25,695 bases of DNA from Ruminococcaceae bacterium UBA6855 (GCA_002451755.1 DKDF01000064.1:1-25695), one strand, 5' to 3'. Positions 1 through 7,108 are shown, counted from the stretch's first letter. Notes: a model not told the origin generated them from the letters alone. A program made the numbers and translations.

Positions 1-447
1 TTTGCAGAAGCTGACGCCGATCGAGACGGTTATCCCGAGTTCATTTTGCATATCGGCGGAAATTCTTTGCGCTATCTCCTCCCCCGAGCCGAAGAGCAGA
101 GCGCTGCCGGTCACATCGAGCCAGCACTCGTCAATACTGAACGGCTCAACGAGGTCGGTGTATCTTAGATATATCTGTCTCGCGAGGACGGAGAACTCGC
201 GGTATTTATCCATATGCGGCGGCACGCAGACGAGCTGAGGGCAAATCGAGCGCGCCTGCCAGACGGTCTGCGCGGTTTTCACTCCTGCCTTTTTGGCGAG
301 CTGATTTTTTGCGAGCACTATTCCGTGCCTGTCGCTCTCGCTGCCGCAGACTGCCATCGGCACATCGCGCAGTTCGGGTCTGAAGGTACACTCCACCGAG
401 GCAAAAAAGTTATCGAGATCGCAGTGCAGAATAACCCTGTCGCCCAT
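1..447 (-). CDS. dinB: DNA polymerase IV (Y-family translesion polymerase), 5' part only
   Basis: The reverse strand reads 149 codons from an ATG at 447 to the window edge with no stop, so the C-terminal part (thumb and little finger) lies outside. The N-terminal catalytic palm is recognisable: DLDNFFASVE near residues 10-19 holds the first metal-binding aspartate, and SIDECWLDVTGS near residues 103-114 is the second Asp-Glu metal motif of Y-family polymerases, followed by a TVSIGVSFCK segment. Pol IV copies damaged templates and extends mismatched ends with low fidelity during the SOS response. The start follows a GGAGGAAAC ribosome site at the usual distance. A consensus promoter with a LexA-like box lies directly upstream, which independently supports the call. 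UmuC-type polymerase is possible, but the short spacing of the motifs fits DinB better. Confidence 0.93.
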   Translation of the reverse strand, partial: MGDRVILHCDLDNFFASVECTFRPELRDVPMAVCGSESDRHGIVLAKNQLAKKAGVKTAQTVWQARSICPQLVCVPPHMDKYREFSVLARQIYLRYTDLVEPFSIDECWLDVTGSALLFGSGEEIAQRISADMQNELGITVSIGVSFCK

Positions 448-464
448 CGGTGTTTCCTCCTTTT

Positions 465-477
465 CGAACATTTGTTC
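465..477. promoter_or_regulatory. LexA (SOS) operator upstream of dinB
   Basis: CGAACATTTGTTC matches the Bacillus/Clostridium LexA box, which is built on CGAAC and GTTCG arms four bases apart. It sits just after the -10 box and before the ribosome site of dinB, where a bound repressor would block transcription. Assignment to LexA rests on the motif and on dinB being a classic SOS gene. Confidence 0.8.
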
Positions 478-483
478 AAACAT

Positions 484-512
484 ATTATATATCTTTTTAA
501 TGCTTTCGTCAA
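484..512 (-). promoter_or_regulatory. Sigma-A promoter of dinB
   Basis: On the minus strand TTGACG (507-512) and a perfect TATAAT (484-489) are separated by exactly 17 bases. Transcription would start near 477, inside the LexA-like box. Confidence 0.85.
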
Positions 513-583
513 GAGTAATATTTTACATTGAATTTTGCCGAATACCGTGCAGAGAATAGCAAAAGAGAAAGGGCGGGAGAAAT

Positions 584-781
584 ATGCGGCAAAATCCGAA
601 CGAAAAAATAATCAGAATGTGGACCGCCGCAGCCGTGCTGACGGTGGCGCTTATATTTCTTTTTATAGCCTCGCGGCGCGCGAACAACCTTTCGAGAATA
701 TTCTTTTATCAAACAGGAACGGGCGGAATAAATGAATATTGCGGATATTATTCAGTCCCGATGAATATAACGAAACTGTAA
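584..781 (+). CDS. Possible small membrane protein (65 aa)
   Basis: A GGGAG ribosome-site-like sequence stands 6 bases before the ATG. The 65-residue product has a charged start, one predicted membrane helix near residues 13-29 (WTAAAVLTVALIFLFIA) and a polar tail. Codon choice (ATA, GCG, CGC, AAC) resembles the neighbouring genes, which favours real coding. I recognise no family and see no convincing promoter. It lies between divergent dinB and spoIIP. It could be a chance ORF. Confidence 0.4.
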   Translation: MRQNPNEKIIRMWTAAAVLTVALIFLFIASRRANNLSRIFFYQTGTGGINEYCGYYSVPMNITKL

Positions 782-798
782 AGCAAATCACTTGACAA

Positions 799-899
799 TG
801 TGGATAACTGTGTGGAAACTGTTGAAAACTCGTCGATTTAATTCTGATATAAATATATTTTTGTAACTCTCGGCGCTGTTTGTTAACCGTTTATTCACA
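799..899. promoter_or_regulatory. Two DnaA-box matches in the spoIIP upstream region
   Basis: TGTGGATAA at 799-807 (reverse complement TTATCCACA) and TTATTCACA at 891-899 both match the DnaA-box consensus TTATNCACA exactly. They lie 83 bases apart in an A+T-rich intergenic stretch. No dnaA, dnaN or other origin gene is in the window, so this is not presented as oriC. Confidence 0.4.
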
Positions 900-947
900 A
901 TTGCAATATACCATTCAGTGAATATTCACTCTGTTTGAAGTCAATCT

Positions 948-977
948 AACATAACCGCGGGAATTTCATCATATAAT
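948..977 (+). promoter_or_regulatory. Candidate sigma-E promoter of spoIIP
   Basis: CATATAAT (970-977) resembles the sigma-E -10 element. AACATAAC (948-955), 14 bases upstream, carries the ATA core of the -35 element. Known spoIIP genes belong to the mother-cell sigma-E regulon, which motivated the search. The -35 is only a partial match. Confidence 0.35.
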
Positions 978-1010
978 TTTCACAGCATAATGAAAGGCGC
1001 GATAATCAAA

Positions 1011-2192
1011 ATGAAAAAAGGAAGAAAGACAAAAATATACCGCACATTCCGTCTGCCGTCCTTTGCCGGCGGACTGCCTGCTCTCGCGATAACGGTCCTT
1101 CTCACGGCGTCGCTGCTGCTGTTCGGGGTCGGCGGAACGAAGCTTGCGCTGATAAGCGCGGGACTTGCCATGCCCGAAGGCGGGATAGAGTACATAAAAA
1201 CCAACTCCCCTTCCGCCAAGGACAAAACAGAGACCACTGAGAATGAGGCGCAGGCGAGCGTCACGGTGCAGAGCAGAAACGCTCCGGAATCGGAAGAGAA
1301 AGCGAGCGAAACAGAAAAAAGCTTTGACATCACCGCGACACCCTCGGATATTTTAGCGGCGATGGCGGAATTTGAATCGAAGCACAGCTCCGAAAAAGGC
1401 GACGGCAAGATAGTAGAGACTAAGTATGGAAAAGCCAACGCGACCAACACATATAAAAACATCTGCGTCAAGAACACTACGCAGACAAAATCGATAAACA
1501 TAGAAAAGGTGCTGAACGAGCCGATTGACTTGAAAGCCGTCGACAAGTCGCAGCCCGCCGTGCTCATTTTCCACACGCACACGACCGAGGGATATGAGAT
1601 GCTCGATCGCGGATTCTACACTAACAGCTACACCGGGCGCGGAGAGGACAAAAGCCGAAACATGGTGCGCGTCGGCGACGAAATTACAAAGATGCTCGAA
1701 AAATCCGGCTACAAAGTAATCCACGACACAGAAATACACGACAGAAAATACACCGGCGCATACGACCATTCGAAAGTCAATGTCGAGGCGTATCTCAAAA
1801 AATACCCGTCGATTCAAGTCGTGCTCGACATACACCGCGACGCGATACATCTGAGCAACGGCAACAAGATAAAGCCTACCGCAGAGATAAACGGCAAAAA
1901 AGCGGCGCAAATTATGATAATCACCGGGGCGCAGGAGGGCAAGGTCAAGGACTTCCCCGACTGGGAGCAAAATCTGCGCTTTGCGGTCAGGTTGCAGCAG
2001 ACCTGCGAGACGATGTATCCCGGACTGATGAGACCTATTCTGTTTTCGCAGCGCAAATACAACATGAATCTGTCGCACTGCAATCTTCTGCTCGAGATGG
2101 GCAGCGACGCAAATACGCTCGAAGAGGCCGCATATTCCGGCAGACTGGTCGGCACAGCCATTGCAAAGCTGCTCGACGAATATTCCGCATAA
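1011..2192 (+). CDS. spoIIP: Stage II sporulation protein P (SpoIIP), peptidoglycan amidase/endopeptidase
   Basis: SpoIIP works with SpoIID and SpoIIM in the mother-cell membrane during forespore engulfment, cutting septal peptidoglycan as amidase and endopeptidase. The 393-residue product has a basic N-terminus, a membrane anchor at about residues 24-43, and a low-complexity Glu/Ser/Thr-rich linker to about 110. The C-terminal catalytic domain carries the diagnostic HTHTTEGYE (first His at 188) and LDIHRDA (His 275) motifs. Length fits the family. An in-frame ATG at 990 would add seven residues, but it has no ribosome site and would lie about 6 bases after the predicted transcription start, so 1011 (with AAAGG at 993-997) is preferred. 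A small membrane protein gene follows 35 bases downstream, probably in the same transcript. Confidence 0.92.
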   Translation: MKKGRKTKIYRTFRLPSFAGGLPALAITVLLTASLLLFGVGGTKLALISAGLAMPEGGIEYIKTNSPSAKDKTETTENEAQASVTVQSRNAPESEEKASETEKSFDITATPSDILAAMAEFESKHSSEKGDGKIVETKYGKANATNTYKNICVKNTTQTKSINIEKVLNEPIDLKAVDKSQPAVLIFHTHTTEGYEMLDRGFYTNSYTGRGEDKSRNMVRVGDEITKMLEKSGYKVIHDTEIHDRKYTGAYDHSKVNVEAYLKKYPSIQVVLDIHRDAIHLSNGNKIKPTAEINGKKAAQIMIITGAQEGKVKDFPDWEQNLRFAVRLQQTCETMYPGLMRPILFSQRKYNMNLSHCNLLLEMGSDANTLEEAAYSGRLVGTAIAKLLDEYSA

Positions 2193-2227
2193 AAAGGGGA
2201 ATACTTCCCGCAGAACGGAGGTATTCC

Positions 2228-2548
2228 ATGAAAAGGCGTAAAAATAAAAAAGCAGAAACATTCACGGTCACCGCGAAGCGATTTATGATAAGCTGCATAC
2301 TCATTCTGAGCATGACAGGGCTTGCGGCGGGGATATCATATGCGGGCGGCAACTCGCGGCACATGGCTATGGGAGAGAGCGGCAGCACGGTGGCACTCGC
2401 CCACAACGAAAAGAAGCTCGAACTCAATATAAACGAAAAGACGGCAGTGACATTCAATCTGTCACTGCCGGAAAAGTACAGGGATTATTTATATTTTCTG
2501 CCCGCTCCGCTGAGCGGAATTTTCTGGCTCATCGGGCTCATACCTTGA
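2228..2548 (+). CDS. Small membrane protein downstream of spoIIP (106 aa), unknown function
   Basis: The gene starts 35 bases after spoIIP with a good GGAGGT site 7 bases before ATG, so cotranscription is likely. The product begins with a Lys/Arg-rich stretch, then a hydrophobic segment at about residues 19-38 that could be a membrane anchor or uncleaved signal. A polar middle follows, then a hydrophobic C-terminus (about residues 86-106, ending WLIGLIP). I do not recognise a family. Its last 11 bases overlap the end of the convergent rqcH gene, and a 10-bp hairpin serving the other strand lies within its coding sequence. Position suggests a sporulation link, but nothing in the protein shows it. 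Confidence 0.7.
   Translation: MKRRKNKKAETFTVTAKRFMISCILILSMTGLAAGISYAGGNSRHMAMGESGSTVALAHNEKKLELNINEKTAVTFNLSLPEKYRDYLYFLPAPLSGIFWLIGLIP
2442..2470 (-). terminator. Rho-independent terminator of the rqcH operon, inside the convergent gene
   Basis: Perfect 10-bp arms CGGCAGTGAC (2442-2451) and GTCACTGCCG (2461-2470) enclose a 9-base loop. Read on the minus strand the hairpin is followed by TCTTTTCGTTT and lies 67 bases beyond the rqcH stop codon. On the plus strand it is followed by GAAAAG, so it should act mainly on rqcH transcripts. Confidence 0.65.
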
Positions 2549-4295
2549 CGGCGAGCTTCTCCGCCTCGGCGCTGTCGGGAGTCACGAAAGCGGTGTTATA
2601 CACATGATAGATAACCTTGCCGGGCTTCGCGCCGACGGGCTTTTTGAGATTCTTGACCCGCGTATAATCAACAGGCACGTTTGACGATTCCCTCGCTCTG
2701 CTGTGATAAGCCGCGAGGCGTGCCGCCTCCTCAAGCGTCGAATCGGGTATATCCATACCCTCGGCGCAGATTATGACATGTGAGCCGGGTATCTTCTGTG
2801 TATGGAGCCACATATCGCCCTTTGCGGCGGTTTTCAGCGAGAGCTTATCGTTCTGTACGTTGTTTCTGCCGACCAGAATTTTGAATCCGTCTGTAGACCG
2901 GTACTCCATCGGAGCGCTCGGCTTCTGCAGACCTTTTTTATTTTGGACGCTCTTTCTCTTTATATATCCGGACGCCGCAAGCTCGGCGCGAATCTCGTTT
3001 ATCTCGCCGAAGCCCGAAGCGCGGCTGAGCGCGTCGGAAACGGTATCGATATACTGAAGCTCCGCCTCGCCCTGTTCAATGAGCGTTGCGAGCATCTGCT
3101 CCGCCGTCTTTGCCTTGCGGTATTCTTTGTAATACTTCTGCGCGTTTGCGCTCGGAGAGAGCGCGGGGTCGGCGTTTATGCGGCGGGGCTTGTTTTCGTT
3201 ATAATAGTCCGACACTTCGTAGAACGGCACGCCTTTGCCGAGCGTATGCTGATACGCAGTTATCAGCTCGGCATTTATTCTCAATTCATCTTTATCGGCG
3301 CAGGCGGCAAGCTCGGCGCGCTGATTGTTAAGTCTGCGGCTTATTCGCGAAGTAGCGTTACTCAGAAGCTTCTGAAGATCGGACGAGCGTTGGCGCGTGC
3401 GATCTATTCTGTCGCGCTCGCTGTAGAATTCATCGAGAAGCTGAGAAAAACTGTCATAGCTCTCGGAGGTATACGCCGTGCCGTACTGGTGAATCTCTTC
3501 AAAAGAAAAATCGAATGGCTTGCCGGATTCGTCCTTGAGCATAGTCGGCTTGCCGGAATTTAAATCAAGCCTGTTTTTTATGCTCTCAAGTGCGGCGCAT
3601 ACTCGCTCGCGCTGTGCTTCATCGGCGCAGCCTGTTTGAATATCTCCCCCGCTTATTTCCGCTATCTCGCGGCATATGAGCGGAGACGCGCCCTCAACGC
3701 AGCTGAGCAGCGAGGACGAGAGCATCTTTGAAGAGAAAGAGAACACGGTTTCGGTCGTCTTTTCCGCAGTCTCTTCGAGCAGGCTCAATTTATTCTGCGC
3801 GGGCGGGTCATGGTATTCGCCGCCGGGCAGTATCTGCCTTACGGAGGACTGAGTGCAGTCGATACGCTTGACGGCATCGACTATCCTCCCCGACTCCGAG
3901 ACAAGAATCAGGTTGCTGTGCTTCGCCATAATTTCGGCGTAGAGCGTGAGCGCGACTTTGTCGCCAAGCTCGTTTGTGGCAGAAAAATCTATCGCGAGCA
4001 CGCGGTCAAGCCCGTTTTGGCGCACATCGGTTATCTGCGCGCTCGTCAGATGCTTTCGCATGAGCATGCAGAACATCGGCGGCACTGCCGGATTCTCCGG
4101 CGCGCGTGAAGTCAGATGGACGCGCGGGCTGTTTGCGGACGCGGAGAGAAAGAGCTTCTTTGCGCCGTTTCTGTCGCGCAGATGCATAACGAGCTCATCT
4201 TTCGAGGGCTGATGCACCTTTTCAACACGGCATCCGACGATATCGCGGCGAAGCTCTTCTGTTAAAAAATGCAATGTAAATCCGTCAAGCGGCAT
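2538..4295 (-). CDS. rqcH: RqcH, Rqc2/NEMF-type ribosome quality control protein (NFACT family)
   Basis: RqcH binds stalled, split 50S subunits carrying peptidyl-tRNA, recruits tRNA-Ala and adds C-terminal alanine tails that mark the nascent chain for proteolysis. The 585-residue product begins with an NFACT-N domain; the Asp97-Arg98 pair (in NGLDRVLAIDF) matches the position and identity of the functionally essential DR pair of Bacillus RqcH. A charged, partly coiled-coil middle spans about residues 270-440. The NFACT-R domain covers about 470-560, with GRNNVQND and WLHTQKIPGSHVII. Older annotations call this family fibronectin-binding protein. The start has a GGAG site. It is the last gene of the DUF1858-trmK-nif3-rqcH operon, 24 bases after nif3, and converges on the spoIIP operon. 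Confidence 0.95.
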   Translation of the reverse strand: MPLDGFTLHFLTEELRRDIVGCRVEKVHQPSKDELVMHLRDRNGAKKLFLSASANSPRVHLTSRAPENPAVPPMFCMLMRKHLTSAQITDVRQNGLDRVLAIDFSATNELGDKVALTLYAEIMAKHSNLILVSESGRIVDAVKRIDCTQSSVRQILPGGEYHDPPAQNKLSLLEETAEKTTETVFSFSSKMLSSSLLSCVEGASPLICREIAEISGGDIQTGCADEAQRERVCAALESIKNRLDLNSGKPTMLKDESGKPFDFSFEEIHQYGTAYTSESYDSFSQLLDEFYSERDRIDRTRQRSSDLQKLLSNATSRISRRLNNQRAELAACADKDELRINAELITAYQHTLGKGVPFYEVSDYYNENKPRRINADPALSPSANAQKYYKEYRKAKTAEQMLATLIEQGEAELQYIDTVSDALSRASGFGEINEIRAELAASGYIKRKSVQNKKGLQKPSAPMEYRSTDGFKILVGRNNVQNDKLSLKTAAKGDMWLHTQKIPGSHVIICAEGMDIPDSTLEEAARLAAYHSRARESSNVPVDYTRVKNLKKPVGAKPGKVIYHVYNTAFVTPDSAEAEKLAVKV

Positions 4296-4319
4296 AAGTA
4301 AAACTCCAGACTAAATATA

Positions 4320-5081
4320 TCAGATAAAATGGGTCGGAGACTGCTGGGATATAACAAAGAAGTCGACATCCGTGACAGTCTTTTCAAGATATTCAAAAAT
4401 TGTTTTGACGACCGGATTTTCGGTCTCGAAATGCCCGGCGGCAACAAGAGTGACTCCGCAGGCGGACGCACCCAAGAATTCATGGTGCGCAACATCGCCG
4501 GTGACAAGCGCTTCACAGCCGAACGCGAGCGCATCGGAGAAAAATTCGCCGCCCGCGCCGCCGCACAGGGCGACTCGTTTTATGCTTCTGCCACCGTCGC
4601 AATAGCGCACATGGCAGCAGAGACACTGCGAGACAAGCTCCGCAAATTGTTTTGGAGAAAGCTCTTCTCTGAGCTCGCCCGCTCTGAGAAGCATCGTTCC
4701 GGCATTCGGGGACGGAATTTTGCGGACATTCTCAAGCCCTAAGCACTGCGCCAGAACATCGTTGACGCCGCCGTCCGCGCAATCGAGATTTGTATGGGCA
4801 CAGATGGCGTTCATGCCGTATTTTGCTAATAAATAGACAGGATCGTGCGCCCCGAGATTTTTTATCGGATGAAAAATGACCGGATGGTGGCTTATTATAA
4901 GCTGCGCCCCGGCTTCGTGCGCTCTTTCAACGGCATCGGGCGTTATATCGAGCACGACTGCGGCCCTTGTGACCTGCGCCGAGCTTTCGCCGACGAGCAT
5001 ACCGACATTGTCCCACTGCTCATGGACATCAAACGGGCAGAACGCATCAAGAGCGTTATAAATATCACCGACAACAGCCAT
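4320..5081 (-). CDS. Nif3-like dinuclear metal centre protein (YqfO family)
   Basis: This conserved hexameric metal-binding family is often annotated GTP cyclohydrolase 1 type 2, though its cellular role is unsettled. The 253-residue product shows the family signatures: EQWDNVGMLVG (about 21-31), ISHHPVIFHP with metal-ligand histidines at 65-66, AHTNLD with Asp100, and GHFETEN near the C-terminus providing further His/Glu ligands. The ATG at 5081 is chosen because a GGAGGAG site precedes it; an upstream in-frame extension lies inside trmK. The start overlaps the trmK stop as TAATG, so translation is probably coupled. Pairing with trmK is conserved in Bacillus (yqfN-yqfO), which strengthens both calls. 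Confidence 0.92.
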   Translation of the reverse strand: MAVVGDIYNALDAFCPFDVHEQWDNVGMLVGESSAQVTRAAVVLDITPDAVERAHEAGAQLIISHHPVIFHPIKNLGAHDPVYLLAKYGMNAICAHTNLDCADGGVNDVLAQCLGLENVRKIPSPNAGTMLLRAGELREELSPKQFAELVSQCLCCHVRYCDGGRSIKRVALCGGAGGEFFSDALAFGCEALVTGDVAHHEFLGASACGVTLVAAGHFETENPVVKTIFEYLEKTVTDVDFFVISQQSPTHFI

Positions 5082-5770
5082 TACTTTTCTCCTCCGTTCA
5101 AAAAGCTTTCCATACCGAGACAGGCCTTTTCGCAATATTCAGCCTCGTCGAGCTTGAAGTTCGCTTCGCGCAGAGACGACGCGCGTATTTTCAGCCGCTT
5201 ATGCTGTCTCTCAACGAGTTTTCGCGCGATATCATCGTTTGGGTCGAGCTTTCCGTAGAACTCGTAGCCCTGCGGGAATGCTTCGACTTTTCCGGAATAT
5301 TCGGCACATATGACTGAATATATGCGCCCGTCATCGCGGCAGGTGCGCTCTTCGATTATATCAAAGCCGTTATTGCAGAGAAACAGTCTGACCTCTTCGG
5401 CATGGGACATCGGCTGAAGTATCAGCCTTATGTTTTTATTTTTTACCCACTCGGTGCGCTCAAGCAATTTGGCGATAAGTATTCCGCCCATTCCCGCCAT
5501 TATTATATCATCCGCCTCGCCCGCCGAAAGCTCATCGAGTCCGTCGGAGAGACGCAGAGTTATTTTATCCGCAATGTTCCGGCGTTCGAGCGTCTCCGCA
5601 GCGTTTTCAAGCGGACCTTTTCGTAAGTCGCAGGCGAGCGCGCGCGGGCAGATATCGTTCAGGACAAGGTATGACGGAAGATAGGCGTGGTCGGTACCGA
5701 TATCGGCAGCGACCACGCCCTTGCGCACCATATCAGCCGCCGTTTTCAGGCGGGGTGAAAGCACGATCAT
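5081..5770 (-). CDS. trmK: tRNA (adenine-22-N1)-methyltransferase TrmK
   Basis: TrmK uses S-adenosylmethionine to methylate N1 of A22 in bacterial tRNAs (serine, tyrosine and others). The 229-residue product has the class I Rossmann fold signature ADIGTDHAYLPSYL (about 22-35), an acidic ACDLRKGPL strand that would bind the SAM ribose, and the family-typical IIMAGMGGILI segment (about 90-100) followed by LILQPM. Length is normal. The ATG at 5770 directly follows the TAA of the DUF1858 gene with no gap, and its own ribosome site is weak, so it probably depends on translation of the upstream gene. The 3' end overlaps the nif3-like start. Confidence 0.93.
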   Translation of the reverse strand: MIVLSPRLKTAADMVRKGVVAADIGTDHAYLPSYLVLNDICPRALACDLRKGPLENAAETLERRNIADKITLRLSDGLDELSAGEADDIIMAGMGGILIAKLLERTEWVKNKNIRLILQPMSHAEEVRLFLCNNGFDIIEERTCRDDGRIYSVICAEYSGKVEAFPQGYEFYGKLDPNDDIARKLVERQHKRLKIRASSLREANFKLDEAEYCEKACLGMESFLNGGEK

Positions 5771-5974
5771 TTACTTGGAAGCGAGATACTCATTGATCTC
5801 GTCAACAAGTGAATCGACATCAACGCCGTGAACCATGCAGGCCTGCTCAACGCTCTCGCCTCTGGAAGCGGGGCAGCCGAGGCAATGCATACCCATCTCA
5901 AGGAAGTACTTTGCAGTACCTCTGTCGGCATCAAGTATATCTCCGATAAGCATATCTTTTGTAATTTCAGTCAT
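5771..5974 (-). CDS. DUF1858 domain protein (small redox-disulfide type)
   Basis: The 67-residue protein matches the DUF1858 / hybrid-cluster-protein-associated redox disulfide family. It begins with TKDMLIGDILD, has the conserved helix ending in an LEMGMHCLGCPASRGES stretch (CxxC cysteines at 31 and 34), and ends in a short helical tail (DEINEYLASK). The CxxC pair may form a redox disulfide or bind a metal; the exact function is unknown. It is the first gene of the operon leading to trmK, nif3-like and rqcH, with a GGAAAGGAAG ribosome site and a clear promoter directly upstream. No export signal is visible, so it is expected in the cytoplasm. Confidence 0.88.
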   Translation of the reverse strand: MTEITKDMLIGDILDADRGTAKYFLEMGMHCLGCPASRGESVEQACMVHGVDVDSLVDEINEYLASK

Positions 5975-6004
5975 AATACAACTTCCTTTCCTGTTTATAC
6001 TTTC

Positions 6005-6033
6005 ATTTTACCACAGTTTCGGCGGCATATCAA
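6005..6033 (-). promoter_or_regulatory. Promoter of the DUF1858-trmK-nif3-rqcH operon
   Basis: TTGATA (6028-6033) and TAAAAT (6005-6010) on the minus strand are separated by 17 bases. The promoter fills the gap directly after the glycosyltransferase stop codon. Confidence 0.75.
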
Positions 6034-6996
6034 TTATTTTTCAAGCTTTTCGCGGTCGATAATAATTGATTCTATTATATATTTCGGTCGATGCTTGGTC
6101 TCCGTGTATATCTTGCCGACATACTCGCCGATAATGCCGAGCATGAACAGCTGAAGTCCGCCGAGCGCCCACACGGATGCGCCTATACTCGCCCAACCCG
6201 CGACGGCATGACCTGTCGCCTTGCTAACGATGCAGTAGATAAGCATTGCAAGGCACACGAGCAGAGAGAATATGCCGAGAGTTGTGGCAATTTTTAGCGG
6301 TCTGACGCTGAACGAAGTTATTCCCTCAAAGGCGAACGAGAGCATCTTTTTCAGCGGATATTTCGACTCGCCCGCAAGGCGCTCCTTGCGCTCATATTCG
6401 ACAGTAGAAGTCCTGAAGCCTATCTGCGGCACTATTCCGCGTAGGAACAAATTCACTTCGTCAAACTCGCTCAGAGCGTCGAGAGCGCGGCGGCTCATGA
6501 GCCTGTAATCGGCGTGATTGAAAACTATCTCAACACCCATTGCCGCCATGAATTTATAGAATCCCTCGGCAGTGAAGCGTTTGAAGAATGTATCTTTTTT
6601 GCGCGAAGAGCGCACACCGTAAACTATATCGTCACCCGCAATAAAGTTGTCCACCATCTTTTCAATGGCATTGACATCGTCCTGGAGGTCAGCGTCGAGG
6701 CTTATCACGGCGTCAGCGTATTTTTTCGCGGTCATAAGTCCCGCGAGCAGAGCGTTCTGATGCCCCTTGTTGCGGGAAAGATTTATGCCGGCAAAAATGC
6801 CGTCATCGGCGCAAAGGTCGCTTATTATATTCCATGTGTTGTCCTTTGAGCCGTCGTTGACGAAAGCTATTTTGCTCTCGGGCGATATTTTGCCGCTGTA
6901 TATCATGGACTGCATGACGGCTTTCAGCTGCCTTGATGTCTCCGGCAGAACTTCTTCTTCGTTATAGCACGGAACAACGAGCCATATATTTTTCAT
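6034..6996 (-). CDS. Family 2 glycosyltransferase, polyisoprenyl-phosphate type (GtrB/DPM1-like)
   Basis: Enzymes of this type transfer a sugar from a nucleotide donor to undecaprenyl phosphate at the cytoplasmic membrane, for later use in decorating wall polymers or surface glycans. The 320-residue product has VVPCYNEEEVLPET (about 8-20), the NDGSKDNTW loop, and SLDADLQDD (about 99-107) with the DXD-type metal and donor site. Two C-terminal membrane helices are visible (about 235-258 and 270-292), ending in GEYVGKIYTETKHRPKY, typical of the family. The ATG at 6996 follows a GGAG site; upstream in-frame codons lie in the promoter. The sugar cannot be told from sequence. Transcribed alone, divergently from the NSS transporter. 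Confidence 0.9.
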   Translation of the reverse strand: MKNIWLVVPCYNEEEVLPETSRQLKAVMQSMIYSGKISPESKIAFVNDGSKDNTWNIISDLCADDGIFAGINLSRNKGHQNALLAGLMTAKKYADAVISLDADLQDDVNAIEKMVDNFIAGDDIVYGVRSSRKKDTFFKRFTAEGFYKFMAAMGVEIVFNHADYRLMSRRALDALSEFDEVNLFLRGIVPQIGFRTSTVEYERKERLAGESKYPLKKMLSFAFEGITSFSVRPLKIATTLGIFSLLVCLAMLIYCIVSKATGHAVAGWASIGASVWALGGLQLFMLGIIGEYVGKIYTETKHRPKYIIESIIIDREKLEK

Positions 6997-7032
6997 TTTC
7001 TCTGTCTCCGTAATCTCTGATTTGTCACTGCT

Positions 7033-7061
7033 AATATAGCATTTCTGTTCTCTGTTGTCAA
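7033..7061 (-). promoter_or_regulatory. Promoter of the glycosyltransferase gene
   Basis: TTGACA (7056-7061) and TATATT (7033-7038) on the minus strand have a 17-base spacer. It is about 37 bases upstream of the chosen ATG, which rules out the longer upstream start. Confidence 0.8.
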
Positions 7062-7108
7062 TAAAACACGGTGTTTGTTCACAAATACAAACAAATATAA
7101 AAAGACTG

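Noticed and set aside
799..899. Chromosome origin (oriC)
   Set aside because: Only two DnaA boxes and no dnaA, dnaN, rpmH or unwinding element are seen; reported instead as a small DnaA-box pair.
1353..2261. Long minus-strand reading frame opposite spoIIP
   Set aside because: It is a shadow of the spoIIP frame with Cys/Val/Phe-rich translation, has no ribosome site and no family resemblance.
2506..2524. Short hairpin TCCGC/GCGGA followed by ATTTT as terminator of the spoIIP operon
   Set aside because: The stem is only 5 bp and the T-run is short; it lies before the stop codon of the downstream gene. Too weak to list.
2802..3563. Long plus-strand reading frame opposite rqcH
   Set aside because: The rqcH reading frame on the other strand is a clear full-length family member; the antisense translation is not protein-like.
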